A DNA stretch of 64,000 nucleotides from Toxonevra muliebris (Eukaryota; Arthropoda; Insecta; Diptera; Pallopteridae), in the NCBI GenBank assembly GCA_963691655.1, contig OY829326.1, positions 56,351,776-56,415,775 of the forward strand, given 5' to 3'. The position numbers and the translations under genes were made by a program. Positions 11,690 to 23,936 of this stretch are shown here, piece by piece. The notes beneath the pieces are model-generated. The model was not told the origin of the DNA. It did not search any database and saw only the letters and a program-made list of their open reading frames with translations. Within the stretch, counting starts at the first letter, position 1. Each line of letters begins with the position of its first letter.

Positions 11690-12047
11690 AACTTAGAAGG
11701 AACCAATTTGAGTTCAGCATACTCAAATTGAATTCGAAATACGCCAATTTGAACTCAAAATAATCAAATTGAACACAAAAGAAGACAATTTGCCTTGAGA
11801 CTAGTCTAAGTTGAATTCAAAGGGGACAATTTGAATTGGTACTGGTCAAATTTAATTTAAAAGAAACCAATTTGAATTCAGAAATCTAATTCAGAATTGC
11901 AAATTTGAACAAAAATTTAAAAAATTGAATTCAAAAGGCGACAATTTGAGTTCAAATCAGTCAAATCGAATTTTGCACTCGTAATAGTGAATTTGCACTA
12001 AAAAAAAGCGGTAATTATTATTCAGAAAAGTCAAATTCAATTCAGAC
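11690..12047. repeat. Degenerate ~20-bp array, right part
   Basis: Many copies of CAATTTGAATTCA, CAAATTGAATTC and GACAATTTGA at about 20-bp spacing, continuing the array of 8110-8282. The hAT element at 12048 inserted in its right edge. A few array-like words (GTGAATTTCAACTCAGGG) follow after it. Confidence 0.6.
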
Positions 12048-12958
12048 CAGGGATGCCAACTCATTTTTTCTCTGTCCCCGATAACCCTCGAGAAATTCCC
12101 CGATTTTCGACCGAATTCCCCGCATTGGTATAATTTCGTATTATAACAGCGCTACACGCACTTTCCATATAAACATTTTACAAAAACGAAAATGACCTTA
12201 ATGAGTTCAGGCTACCCTGAACTTTCTCGGTCCAAAACTTAACAAATTTTTATGGGACTGGTAGACTAATAGAAACGTACTTTCTGACTCCGGAATTCTT
12301 AACATATAAGCTTCAGCCCACTTTTGGACATCAAAGTTATCAAAGGAGAAGACATGGGATTTCTCTTAACTCAAATAAAAAATGGTAAAAAATTTGTTTT
12401 TAGGAAAAATGGGTTTAAAGTTAAAAACCGATAGTCAATAACATATAAAATATGATTCATCTTCTTTATGATGGCTGACCGTAATTTGAGAGTTTACAGA
12501 TTAGTCAGCAATGATTAAGAGGTAATCAGAAGAAGCTGGACAAAGGCATAGCTAAGCCTTTCCGAACGACCGAAAGGGAAATCAAAGATCCGCGCGACTG
12601 TTTTGGCCTGACTGACGCTCGCCGCTATAATCGCCTATATTTACAAAAGCACTCTCCGTTCTCTGATATTTTTACAAAATACTTTCGAAATACAATACCT
12701 TCAAATGGCACACTTTTTTAAAAATTGATTTCTCCATACCAATAAATTGCAGAGCCTGCTTAAGAAAAGATGAAGATTTTAAGACCCAAAATATGAAATT
12801 TTACATTACATAAAATTTGACAAAAATATTCTACAGATTTTAATTACTAAAAGCTAAACGACTTCAAATTCCCCGCAAAAAACATCTCATTCCCCGATTC
12901 CCCGCTCCAAGTAAAATTCCCCACATATCGGGGAATTTCCCGCAAGTTGGCATCGCTG
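12048..12958. mobile_element. Non-autonomous hAT element, 911 bp
   Basis: Left end CAGGGATGCCAACT, right end AGTTGGCATCGCTG (inverse CAGCGATGCCAACT). Both sides are flanked by the perfect 8-bp direct repeat ATTCAGAC at 12040-12047 and 12959-12966. An 8-bp duplication and a YARNG start are characteristic of hAT. Subterminal ATTCCCCG-type words occur near both ends (ATTCCCCGATTTTC left, ATTCCCCGATTCC right), as expected for transposase binding sites. No long reading frame is present, so it relied on a transposase supplied in trans. Confidence 0.85.
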
Positions 12959-12966
12959 ATTCAGAC

Positions 12967-15648
12967 GCAGTGAATTTCAACTCAGGGCAAGAGAGAATGC
13001 AGATGAGTATCGAAGTTTATTTACTCACCTCATTTACACTCACTTCATTCTTGTTGCATTTTTTACAAACAACTCATATAACGGCATAAAAATTTCATTC
13101 TACTTTCAGAAAAGAAGCCTCTCTCACGCACTCATATCCTTGCCTTTCTTTATAATATTTTGCTTTACTCCAATTTTTATGCTCAAAAGAGCATAAGCTC
13201 ACAATCAGGCTATTTCGTAATATCTTCGTATTAAACAATGACGGGTGTGTTCTCGCGGCCAATTAAAACATTGAATTTATTACTTTAATATAAAAACCAA
13301 ATGTTTATTACATTAAAATTTATGTAGTATGACAACACATAGTTTTTTTTTCTTTTTTTTTAATAATTTCTAAATACGAATTTCTACTAATTTTCTCAAA
13401 ATTTCCTTTTATATTTCAAATACATGCCAAAAATGATTTTTGCAAGGTCAACTTTGACTAATACAAAATTTTCGTAAAGTTTTATGAGTTTTCTAACGAC
13501 TCAATGAAACAAAGAAACAGAAACAGAAAAAAAAAACTCATTCAAATCCAAGGCAAAAGCTAACCCTTTCAGTGATGACTAAAATAAATCGAGGCACACA
13601 TAGCGACCTTCTTTAATAATGACATAAACTAGCCTTATAGTGGCAGTGATTTGATACAAAAAATTTACCCTATTGACTCTCCTTCTGCGTACACTCCCGC
13701 TGTTCTTGAAACACATGTAAATGTCTTTTTCGTATGCAACACACCCATAAAATATTACTGATTTCTACCCCAATCGATTCAAATTTTTCTAGTGAAAAAA
13801 ATGATTATTTTGTATTCTAAAATATTGATAGCTATTAAAAATTTATTGCCTATTAGTTTTTAGATATTTGAGAGAGCACACCCTTCAAAAAAAAACACAC
13901 ACACATAAAAACACAGGCACACATAAAAGAATATCACGCTAGTCACACTTTTCAATGTCAAAGTCAAAATAAAGCGAAAAAATTATGTAATTTTAATATT
14001 TTAACCAAACGAACGAAAAGATTTTATAATTATTTTTGTATTTTTTTTTTTTTTCTAAAACCCACCCCATCGCAAAGAATTCTTATGTCATTCTGACATT
14101 TGAAAAATGTGTGCGCCTGAAGAAAAACCCGCCAACCTTGAGCTGTCATGTTTAAGTTAGATACAAATTTATTATAATCTATAATGACTTTTTTTTTCTA
14201 TGGTAAAAGATTATTATTTATTTTAAGATATATCTTTATAATGAGAATTTAATATGCTTTTATAAGAGCTACTCCTTTATTTTTTTCTTCTTTTTTAACT
14301 TTTTTCACTACTAATTACATATAATTTTGCTATAGATATTTGTTCCATTTTCTTTCATATTTTTACTCATCTGTTTCTCTTTGTTCTCTTTTTCGCTCTC
14401 CCTCTCAGTGAGTTTTATTTACTGGTCGATGAGCGTGGAAGAAAAAAACTGCCTTAGGTTAGCCATTTAACGGTAAATTTAAACATCATACACTATCAAC
14501 TATAACAAAAGCAAGAGCAAGAAATAAAAGAGAACTTAAAATAAACAAAAATAAAGTGTAAATGTTGTTGTTAGAACTGAGGAGAAAAAACAAAAATATG
14601 CAGTACATATAAAGTACAATCCCAGCAGGAAAAGCTGGAAAGCTTCCTTAGAGAGCACATTGTGTGTAGTTTAAAACGAAAAGAACAAAAACTATAAATG
14701 AGAAACAAATTTAAAAAAAAATACAATTAGCGATGGTTAAAGTCAAAATTTGTCAAAAACAGCAAAATTAATTATTATTAGAGATAAAAATAAAAAAAAT
14801 AAATAAAATACTTCCCTTCATACTTGCCAGATAAAAAAACTAGCTGTGAGTAGCTATGAATATAAATTTTTTATACAAAATATTTAGTTATTTAAAAAAA
14901 AATTGATAAAAAGTTTATTCAAGAAATATTTGGAGTTTATTTTACGATATGTTTTTAGTGTTTTTTACTCCCAAAGTGGACACCTAAAAAAAAGGTCTGT
15001 GGCTAGCCTGGGTGATTGCGGCACTTGAAGTCATCTGAGGCAAAAAATCTAAATAGAAGGTAGTAGATTTAAACATTTTTATTAAAAAATAACAAAATGG
15101 CGGACTTCTTAAAAAAAAAATTAAAAAATTGCGCCTTTTTTTCTTGAAAATCGGGATAAAAAATAGGAAATAATGATTAAAAATAAACAATTCTACTACT
15201 TGCTTATTGAAACCTATTGAAATTCCAGCCCAATCGTTTTTATAGAATTTCTACAAACGCCTGGGCAGATCAAAAAAACGTTTCCAGAAAAACTCTTAAA
15301 GTTTTAACAACACATACAGTTCAACCAACAGGCGCTGTCGACTATGTGCTATAATTTCGTTAATATTTCAAATTTTGGTCAAAATTTTTACAGTATACTT
15401 TAAATATATGAAATATTTTGAAATAAATAATAAAAAAAATCAATTTTTCGAAACTCGAACACCAGACTGCATCCTTAAGTATCAAAAATAAAAGTCCTTG
15501 CTCATATTAAACATTTTTTCGGTATAGACATTATTTTAATATTTTAATTATTAAATTATTATTTTAATTTTAACATAAATAGAAAAAATTCAGTGTTTAT
15601 ACTTGTATACCTTTTTATGAAACCCACCCACACTTAAAATGGGACATA
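12967..15648. other. AT-rich stretch with no recognised gene
   Basis: Long A/T runs, a short ACAC tract near 13898-13920 and small open frames without recognisable content. CTAACCCTTTCAGTGATGAC near 13561 resembles a piggyBac-like end, but no partner was found. Confidence 0.45.
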
Positions 15649-16544
15649 CCACCTTGATCAAAATGTTCCCGGAATTTATTCAGAAAATTCAAAATACAAG
15701 TTTATTCATCTAAATTTATATTGTCCCCTTCAAAGTAATCAAATATGCCAGCGCTTGATCCAATACTTGAAACATTTTTTATATTCGGTTTTCGGTATGT
15801 CCATCAGTGCTTTCTGCGATTTTTCCATTATTTCCTCTCGGCTGCTGAAACGCGTTCCCCGTAATGGTTTTTTAACTCGATTGAACAGAAAGAAGTCACA
15901 GGGAGCCAAATCAGGTGAATTCGGTGGCTGTTGGATGATATTTGTTGCATTTTTCGTCAAAAAATTACGAATAATGATGGCACTGTGCGACGGTGCGTTA
16001 TCATGGTGCAAAATCCACGAGTTTTCTGTCCACAACTCTGGTCTCTTTCGGCTAATTGCTTCACGCAAACGCCTCATAACGCCCAAATAATACTCTCTGA
16101 TGGTTAAATTGCGATTATTGACCAAAATTTCTTTTACTTTATCAACGTTTTCGTCGGTTTTCGTCTGCCACTGCGTTCATCATCTTCGATTGACTCACGA
16201 CCACTTTTGAACCGCTCGTGCCACTGGTAAATGAACGTTTTCTTTAGAGAATCATTATCGAAACTCTTTTCCAACATTTCCAATGTTCGCGCACCATTAA
16301 ATCCGTTTTTTACGCAAAATTTAATACAATACAATTTAATAAAATTGTAAAAAATCACCAACACACACAGAGATAGATATACTCTTGGCTACGTAACTTT
16401 TGCAAATGTTCAAGCTATGACGCTAAGATTAAGAGGGAATATCAACAACAGATGTACCAGCTTAACAAAAAACAAAACAGAACTCAAATCGGAACGATGG
16501 GAGCGCCACACGGTGGTTCTTCCGGGAACTTTTTGATCAAGGTG
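15649..16544 (-). pseudogene. DD34D mariner, internally deleted
   Basis: Inverted ends CACCTTGATCAAAATGTTCC at 15650 and the complement of CACCTTGATCAAAAAGTTCC ending at 16544, with TA at 15647-15648 and 16545-16546. The minus strand codes first for the mariner N-terminal helix-turn-helix part (IKFCVKNGFNGARTLEMLEK, WHERFKSGRESIEDDERSGR). After NRNLTIRE it jumps directly to YYLGVMRRLREAI, so the middle of the protein including the first catalytic Asp is deleted. Second Asp in HHDNAPSH and third in SPDLAPCDFF are separated by 34 residues, the classic mariner spacing. A frameshift follows RWH near the C-terminus. At about 0.9 kb it is roughly two thirds of a full mariner. Confidence 0.85.
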
Positions 16545-16569
16545 TATAAAAGATCCTAGGCGAATTTCG

Positions 16570-16815
16570 GGGATTGCAGAGTATTTTCAACATTTTGTTG
16601 ATTTGCCATTACTCTCAGCCACTGCTTGAAGACATCGTGGCATTCTATTCAAATAGTTTTTTGCAGAAAGAAGGCCCAATATTTTTTGTTATTCCTCTAT
16701 AACCGCTTCTTGTAAGGCAGCAACGCTTTTAACGTGCCTTTTAGTCACTTTTTTTATTCAATTCCGCCCACAAGTGTTCTACAACGTTAGAGCTTCGGTG
16801 GCTGTGGGGGCAAGC
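16570..16815 (-). pseudogene. Tc1-like transposase C-terminal remnant
   Basis: Reading the minus strand gives SSNVVEHLWAELNKK, then in another frame SVAALQEAVIEE and KNYLNRMPRCLQAVAESNG. This is the usual end of a Tc1-family transposase, where the E of VVEHLW is the third catalytic residue. It lacks an ATG, has frameshifts, and the rest of the element was not found. It directly abuts the DD34D mariner. Confidence 0.65.
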
Positions 16816-19431
16816 ACTTTTTCGTCGATTTTTCGAAGAACATTTTAGTCGAAAATACTATTAGAATATAATTTTTTTTTTATTAGTAATAATAGCTATA
16901 ACTTTGCCAAAGACAGTAATATGGTATTCCAAACAGATTTGGACCTATAAGACCTACGAACCCGACTGAAATCTGCAAAATTCAAAGACGGATTTCTCCT
17001 AAACCAGATAGGACCGATGGATATGGAATCATTATACTCATGCGAAAGTCATTCCCTAGGTGCCCCGTTTGTCTTTATTTCCGACTAGCTAAGTGTAATC
17101 ATTTGAAAAAAAATGGGTCTCTGATTATTTTTGGTTATTTTTTTGAGGTTGGGTACACCATCAGTATCGAAATTATGTCCTTCATCATAAAAAAATACAT
17201 TGGAATCCACATTGAATAATATTTATTTGAAAACATAGAAATTGATTATTCTGCGAATTTTTTTCATTTTCGTCCTTTTTTTTAAGGTTATAATTAAAGA
17301 AACTCGGAAATAAATATTTTTCCTAAAGCTTCAAGACATTCATCTACATTTACCGAGGAAAAAAAAATTCACCAATATGGAGATTGGTCTTTTTTACTCC
17401 CACATTTTTATTTAAAACCACCATATTTCATAAACGATATTATCATATCGAAGTGACGTTCTTCATTAACCATAATCTTCTCCTGTTTGGTAGGGTCCAT
17501 CAAATGCATCATCGTATTTAATTTATTGTATTTAAACATCAGTTTCATAACAATTATTTATGAATATTTTCTTCGAATGAAAATCTCACGCCCTCCCCCC
17601 CCCCGCAAAAAAATCCTGGCTACGGCCTTAGTTTGAAGAGAGCTCTGTCGATAGCAACTAGCTGTTTTTCCTGGCCGATTAGTCAGCATTTTCTTTCCTT
17701 GTATAATTTCAATGCTAAAAGTAAGTAAAGTATTATACGAAATGAGAGCGCTCCAATATTGAGAAACGAGACTCTTTTGTATCACTACCTTTCCTACTGG
17801 GATGAAGGCACAACAATGTAACAAACTAACTCTAAATCTCTGTGTATATACGTTGATGCGTTGTTGTTTATCTATGTATGTATTTGAAAAGTGTTATTTC
17901 TCCAAGCACTGTGCATTGTGGGAAAAAGAGAGGCACGTCCTCTTTTGTTTCCTGCATTCTCACTTCACAAACTCAAGTACAAGCGTACAAAGAGAAATAT
18001 GCACAATTGCATGTGGTTTTTTTTTGCTGGTATGCAAATGAATATTGCAAGTGAACCCATTATACACTAAAAACAAAAACAAAAATATTGAAAAAAAAAA
18101 AGAAACATTTTTGGGTGTTTTTGGTTTTTTCTCAAACGCCAAAAGCAGTACACGCTAATAAAAGCACCAATATGTGTACGCGCCCTGACACAAAGAACCT
18201 TGACTGTTGGTGGTTTTGGGTTAGCAAAAATTGTGTTGTAGGTATTTTTTTGTTGTTGTTTAAAAATCGCAAATATCAAATTGGCAGTTTCTCTGTTTTT
18301 TTGTTTTTTTTTTTTTAGCAGAAAAGGTCAACAGCAGTTTGGGGTTAGTTGAAAATGTGTGTGTTTTTAAATTAGATCATCGCTTAAATTTTTGTTGCGA
18401 GAAAGAGGAGGGGGAGGGGAGGGAAAGCCCTAAAATATTTGAAAGAAATTTTTCAAAAATATCGTATGACAATAACAGTTTCTTATATTTAAATTTCTTT
18501 CACCAGAAACTCATTTGTTAATTTCTGTTTGTTTGAATTATATTTATTATTACTTTTTTGTTGCAGCTTACCAATCTTTAGTTTCTAATTAAAAATAATT
18601 GCCATATTCCCGGAAAGGAAAACACATGCCTTTTCATCTATACAAAATTTTTATTGCAATACACGCAGTCAGCAGCAAAGTGCTTCCTCCCAATGCACTA
18701 CATTTGCACTAATTGCGGCTACTTTAAGTGCACTCAATATCATCTCTTAAAATGCACTTGAGCGTACAAACTTACACACAAAAAATGCATACAGCTTTTG
18801 TATTATTAATTTAAAATTATTGGGAGAAATTCTACAAAATGTAAATGTAAAGCGTTGCACTTGAAATGCGTACAAGTTTTATACGTATATAAATATTCGC
18901 AATTTTACTAAAAATAACTTTGATAAAGAATTTACTTTAGTTTACGGTATATACATTGATTTCGATTTACTTTATTAATTTGTTCCACAAAAGGAATGTA
19001 AATTTTTTGTGTACATGTGTATATGTATTTAGTAGAAATTTTAATGAGGCTTTTCCCAAAAATTCTGCAAAAATTTATTTACCGACCGAGTTATATGTGT
19101 ACAAAAAAACTTAATAAATTCACCTCAAGATTTCTCTTTTTCAGTTAGTCAATAAAGAGTGAGAGAAAGAGAGAGGTGCTGAATGGTTCGTTGCCTTTAT
19201 TATTCTCTTTGAAAATCGAAACGTCAATAATGAGGTGCATTGTTTAAAATGGATTAGAAAATTGGTTACAATATGTTTTGGAGCAATAGAGAATAATCTA
19301 TTGCTCATTTTTGACTCCTTGATGATTACTCCAAGGATGATCTTAAAGGGCCATTTTGAACACGAAACGTAGCGTAAAGTAGAAATCTATTTGGAGATGC
19401 TGGGGTATTCAGAGATTTAATTTTCTAGAAC
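16816..19431. other. No recognised gene; one TE-like scrap
   Basis: Mostly AT-rich DNA. At 17581-17630 a C-run followed by AAAAAAATCCTGGCTACGGC looks like a scrap of a dispersed repeat (complement GCCGTAGCCAGGATTTTTTT). The open frames at 17558-18521 are low-complexity and unsupported. Confidence 0.4.
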
Positions 19432-19506
19432 AGTGGTTCTCAAGTTGTGGGGCGCGCCCCCCTGGGGAGGCGTAGACAGATTTGTAGGGAGGCGCGAGGG
19501 TGAAGA
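19432..19506. mobile_element. One end of a hAT element
   Basis: CAGTGGTTCTCAAGTTGTGG followed by a GC-rich GGCGCGCCCCCC block is typical of hAT ends in animals. The preceding TTCTAGAA fits the 8-bp nTnTAGAn target pattern. The other end was not found, and the sequence passes directly into Tc1 DNA at about 19507. Confidence 0.5.
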
Positions 19507-19772
19507 AAAAGAAGTACGTCTTAAAATTATTAAAATATTATATATTTAAAAAAAAATCCAAATTGGTCCTACAAAAAATTGGTCAAAGAATTGAAGGTCT
19601 GCCGTCAAACTGTTTCCAATGTTATTAAACAGTTTCAGGAGAATTTGACCATCTATAGGAAACCTGGTTCGGGAAGAAAACAAGGACCACATGATATTGG
19701 GAAAGCCAAGAAAATAGAAAGCATATTCAAAAGATTTCCAAACACATCTGGTAGAAAAGCTGCCCGGTTAAA
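19507..19772 (+). pseudogene. DD37E Tc1-like element, N-terminal fragment (copy C)
   Basis: Encodes the N-terminal helix-turn-helix part KLVKELKVCRQTVSNVIKQF and the GRKQGPHDIGKAKKIESIFK linker, almost identical to 39730-39970 and to the minus-strand copy at 46687-46968. It carries the same ~49-bp deletion as the copy at 39575-40822, giving CGGTTAAAGTCC. Start codon and inverted repeats are missing, and the catalytic domain is absent. Confidence 0.75.
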
Positions 19773-22258
19773 GTCCAAGTTCACAGTTCACGACTTTTCG
19801 AAAATACCTAAAATTTGAGACTTATTGAGATCTTTGAAACTTTTGAGACTTTTATGCAAAAAGTGTGATATTCACATGAAATTATACGAAAAATCCATTG
19901 CCTTTAACTTGAAAGTTCGCAACACTAATTACATACATACATATATGTACATATACATACTTTTTAGTTGCAACACTGTCGTTTTATAAGATTTTTTCCA
20001 AACTTATTGCTATTTTCAAATTTGCCACACTGACTTAGGGAAAATTGTTTGGCCAATTAAAAGTTCACAAATAATAGATACTGAAAAATGCTAGGGTTCT
20101 GCATTCAAATTTTTTCAAATCCGCTAGCAGACTCGAGAAAATGCGATTTTTTAGAGTTTTTCAAAATTGAACGGTAATCGGTGAAGCTGAAATATTTTGG
20201 GAATCATCATAAAATAAATCGAGGTAAATTTTTTGAGGTGTACAACAACTTTTTTTTTGTAAAGCACCTTAATGTATTAATTACTTGGGATAATTGATTT
20301 TTTTTTTATATGCAAACTGCTGTGAAATGAAATAAATGTTCCTTTTATTAAAAACAATTGGATGAGAATTTATTACTCTTAGTGACACTTTTTTTGCAAC
20401 TTTTTGAAATTTGCTCGTGAGCCCAGCAAGTTGTGCGGGTGAAGAGAAATTTTACTTCTAGTAAAATTGTTTGGTAGCTCAGTATTGAGCTACAGAAATC
20501 GAGCATTTTTCAAAAGATATTTTCATTTTATTTTGAACCTGTGACCACTTCTCCACTGAGATAGTTGGCAACGCAGGCTTTGTTATCCGGTTTCGTTTAT
20601 TTGAATTTTATATTAATTGTAAAGTAGAGACGCAGTAATTCGGATTATTTTTTTTGATAAAATTTAAAGAAGCGAAAGTGACGGTGACAGGGTCATGATA
20701 AAAACTTTCTTTAGGGTTTTTCTTATACTTGATAGCGATTTTGCGACACCACTGCTCGAAGAATAAACCACTTCTAAATTATTTTCACTAACTTTGAAAC
20801 AGTGACAACTCCAAAAAATTTTAGAATTATATTAAAACCCATTTACCAGGTCTCTTGAGTTCGTTTTACGTGAAAACCACTGTAGCTAATTTGGCGACAT
20901 AAATCTAAAACTTCACCAATTGAAGTTCTAGTGTACCATTTATTTGCATCTTAAAGCGTTTAAATTCAGTAGTAGTATGAGAAAACGAAAGAGGAAACAG
21001 TAAGTGAAACTAGCTACTGAATGAGTGCATGCAAAAAATTATTAATGGATGAAGTGACACTTGCAAATGTTGCAGGCAGCATTTGAATTTCTTGCATTTT
21101 TGTTCGGTATCATCGTTGCTACATATTAAATTGCTTGTGAAAAAGTGGCAGTAAAATCCCAGTTGCATATAAGATCATCCATGGAATTGCCATTGAGCGT
21201 TTCTGATGCAGACCTTACATTTTCTATTTACTTTTAATATTGTGAATTGAGTAATCTTTTGGACTTTTAGAAAAGAATAATAAAGAAATGCATGATTGTT
21301 CTTACATTTAAGTCAGCCTTTTCCATTCTTTTTACATCACTGTTTGCAGGAACTCAGGAAAGTTTAATGGATTAACATACGGTTAAATTCAGTTTATAAC
21401 AATAGGGAAATTTACATTTCAATCTAAGTAGATTGGAATGTCAACCCATTAAGGAGGAGCGGGAGTCAAAGTAGATAGGTCAAGGAAGTAACTTGAGAAA
21501 AAAATTGTTTATGAATCTGGCTCAGGAACGGCTCAGCGACAAGGTGCCATATGGCACCGCTAGGCATTACTGCGTTAAGCTTTGACTACTATCTGGCAAT
21601 CAACAAAATTTATTATTTCTAGGCCTAGCAACTGTTTCAAGGTAATGATTTTAGCTACACTGTCAATAGCGTAAATCTCATCCCCAAATATACTATAGAT
21701 ATATAGGAATCTAAAAACTTTAAACTGAAGATCATAGAATAGGACAGACCACCTCAGTTTTCCTTAAATTATTTCAATCACTGATTTTTTGTATGCACGC
21801 GAGGAAAAGGTGACGAAAGTGGGCAAAAAAGAGACTGCCTGCAAAATTTTCGACTTAAAATGTAAAGTAATTAGAATTTTTAAAATATTTTGAATTATAT
21901 GCATATAAGTTTCAGGAGTATTAATTATACTCAACTGGGATAATAGAAGGTAGCAAATGAGAGCACAGTGTGTTACCATGGTTCGTCGAATTTGCAGCTG
22001 TATCATAATATTCAATGCACAAAAAAAAAAAAACAAAAACCAAAAAAAAAAAACAAAAACGAACAAAAAAAACGTGAGAAAAAGAATTTTTTTTGTAAAG
22101 CAACGCGTTGAAGCAGTGCAGCGCATATTTAAAGCCACTCAATCAACATAAAAACAAAAACTGAGAGTAGTCGAATGGGTAAGGAGAGTAAGCAAAATGA
22201 ATAAGGAGACAACTGTAAATTAGTATAAAACTTAGTGAAGAAAACCGAAACGAAAGAG
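19773..22258. other. No recognised gene
   Basis: AT-rich DNA. A perfect 16-bp palindrome GGTGCCATATGGCACC lies at 21543-21558. The A-rich run near 22020-22080 produces the Phe-rich minus frames at 21764-22142. Nothing else was recognised. Confidence 0.45.
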
Positions 22259-22261
22259 AGA

Positions 22262-22276
22262 GGGGGGGGGGGGGGG
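22262..22276. repeat. (G)15 run in a GA-rich tract
   Basis: Fifteen consecutive G, preceded by AAAGAGAGA and followed by a GAGAGAGAGA tract. An uncommon homopolymer in this AT-rich setting, and possibly length-variable or an assembly weak point. Confidence 0.8.
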
Positions 22277-22545
22277 CGGAGAGAGAGAGTAAAAAAAGAA
22301 AGAGCATTAAAATGAAGCGCTGCATAATATTCAAAATGGATGAGCTCAATTGAAACTAATGTCGAAGAGGTCACACCTGAGAACATTTCCCTTTTCCGAT
22401 TTCGTTCTCACTGCTGCTAATAACAGCAGCAGCTGCTGTTACTGCCACATCTTGCTACAGTGTGGTATAATAGCAAGGTGTTAAACTTTAAGCAAGTAAG
22501 TGCATGTGCTAAAAAATGAAAATGCTTGAATATAAAAAGTATTTA

Positions 22546-23831
22546 CAGGGTGACAATTGTAAAGTGACGCAAGTTTAATACTGCAGCAAGCTTTGCCATT
22601 TACCGTTACTTTAATTTAAAAAGCAAATTCGTTCATCATTAGCTTTGCTTTTAATTTCATTTGAATTTTTGTTATTACATTTTGAAATTTCCATAAAAAT
22701 GGACAAGGAAAATATTCGTCGTGAAATTATGAAATTTCATTTGGCAAATTATGGTAGCCGTCAAATTGCAAAGGCTTTAAATTTGTCAAGTCGTACGGTA
22801 GACCGAGCTATTATTCGATATAATGAAACTGGGGGTTTTGAAGATAGAGACCGGGGAAAATTTTCAACAGTTGCCACTACTGGTTTAACAGAAAAAATTC
22901 GTAAACGAATCAAGCGAAATCCAAGGCGCTCAATGAGAAAAATCGCTAAGAAAGTGGGAGTAAACCGTGAAACAGTGCGAATCATTGCAAAATCAAAGCT
23001 TAATCTTAAGCCGTACAAGCTCCGAAAAGCTCAAGATGTGACACAAAAAAAGAAAGATTTGCGACTGCAAAGATGCAAGGCGTTGCTACGTTCCTCCTTG
23101 TTAAAAAATGTTGAAAATATCTTGTTTACAGATGAAAAAATTTTCACGGTTGAACAACATTTCAATGCGCAAAATGACCGAATGTGGCTAACATCATCAT
23201 CGCAACAAAATAAGACTGTTGGCCGAGTTCAAAAGCCAGCTTCCGTTATGGTATGGGCTGGAGTTTCCGCTAATGCCAGAACCCCTCTAATATTCGTTGA
23301 AGAGGGTGTTAAAATTGACCAGGTTGTTTATCGGAGCATTTTAAATGAACATGTTCTTCCCTGAGCCCAAGATACATTTGGAAATGAAAACTGGACTTTC
23401 CAGCAAGATTCTGCACCTTCCCACATGGCAAAATTAACGCAAACATGGATAAAAGACAATTTTTCTGGATTCATAACATCTCAAGAATGGCCACTATACT
23501 CCCCAGACTTGAATCCAATGGACTACTCTATTTGGAGTATTTTAGAGAGTAAGGCTTGTGCATCTCAACACCAGAGTCTGGAGTCGCTGACAAATTCATT
23601 AGAGAAAGCCTGGACTGAAATTTATCAGGAAGTCCTGCGGCGAACAGTCCTACGATTTCCGGATCGATTGAAGGCATGTGTGCAGGCTAAAGGAGGTTAT
23701 ATCGAATGAGGTGGGGTTCAAACGAATGCTTATATATTCAGCAATGTTAACACTTAATTGTACTTAATGGAAGTACGTCCTTTTGAAAATAACTGCTGAA
23801 ATGTGTGCGTCACTTTACGATTGTCACCCTG
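22546..23831 (+). mobile_element. DD37D mariner (maT-like), near-complete, 1286 bp
   Basis: Perfect structural ends: left CAGGGTGACAATTGTAAAGT (22546) and right complement CAGGGTGACAATCGTAAAGT (ending 23831), 25-bp inverted repeats with one mismatch, each followed outside by the TA target duplication (22544-22545 and 23832-23833). It contains a single transposase frame at 22699-23709. Apart from one nonsense codon nothing appears broken, so this is the youngest-looking DNA transposon in the window and the best reference for the damaged copy at 76-972. Confidence 0.9.
22699..23709 (+). pseudogene. DD37D mariner transposase, one nonsense codon
   Basis: 336 codons in one frame from ATG 22699 (MDKENIRREIM), the usual mariner length. 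The upstream ATG at 22645 is in frame, but the conserved start fits 22699. Residues 1-110 hold two helix-turn-helix units (SRQIAKALNLSSRTVDRAI; MRKIAKKVGVNRETVRIIAK). The catalytic triad is Asp in LFTDEKIF, Asp in QQDSAPSH, and Asp in LNPMDYSIW, with 37 residues between the second and third. DD37D places it in the maT-type group rather than classic mariner (DD34D) or Tc1 (DD34E). The only lesion seen is TGA at 23362-23364, where the damaged copy at 76-972 still has TGG (Trp), so a single transition inactivates it. Not a host gene. Confidence 0.9.
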
Positions 23832-23936
23832 TAAATATTAGTTAGAAGAAGTTTGTGATAGTGAAGGAAAAATCATAACTAAACAAGAAATATAAGAATG
23901 TAGGTATGCATAAAAGAAAGTAAGTCATTTAAATAA

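Noticed and set aside
13561..13780. Possible piggyBac-like end CTAACCCTTTCAGTGATGAC
   Set aside because: No TTAA and no inverted partner found nearby.
15755..16090. 111-codon plus-strand frame
   Set aside because: Antisense shadow of the DD34D mariner transposase.
21764..22386. Phe-rich and Pro/Ser-rich minus frames
   Set aside because: Antisense of an A-run and of the (G)15/(GA)n tract.
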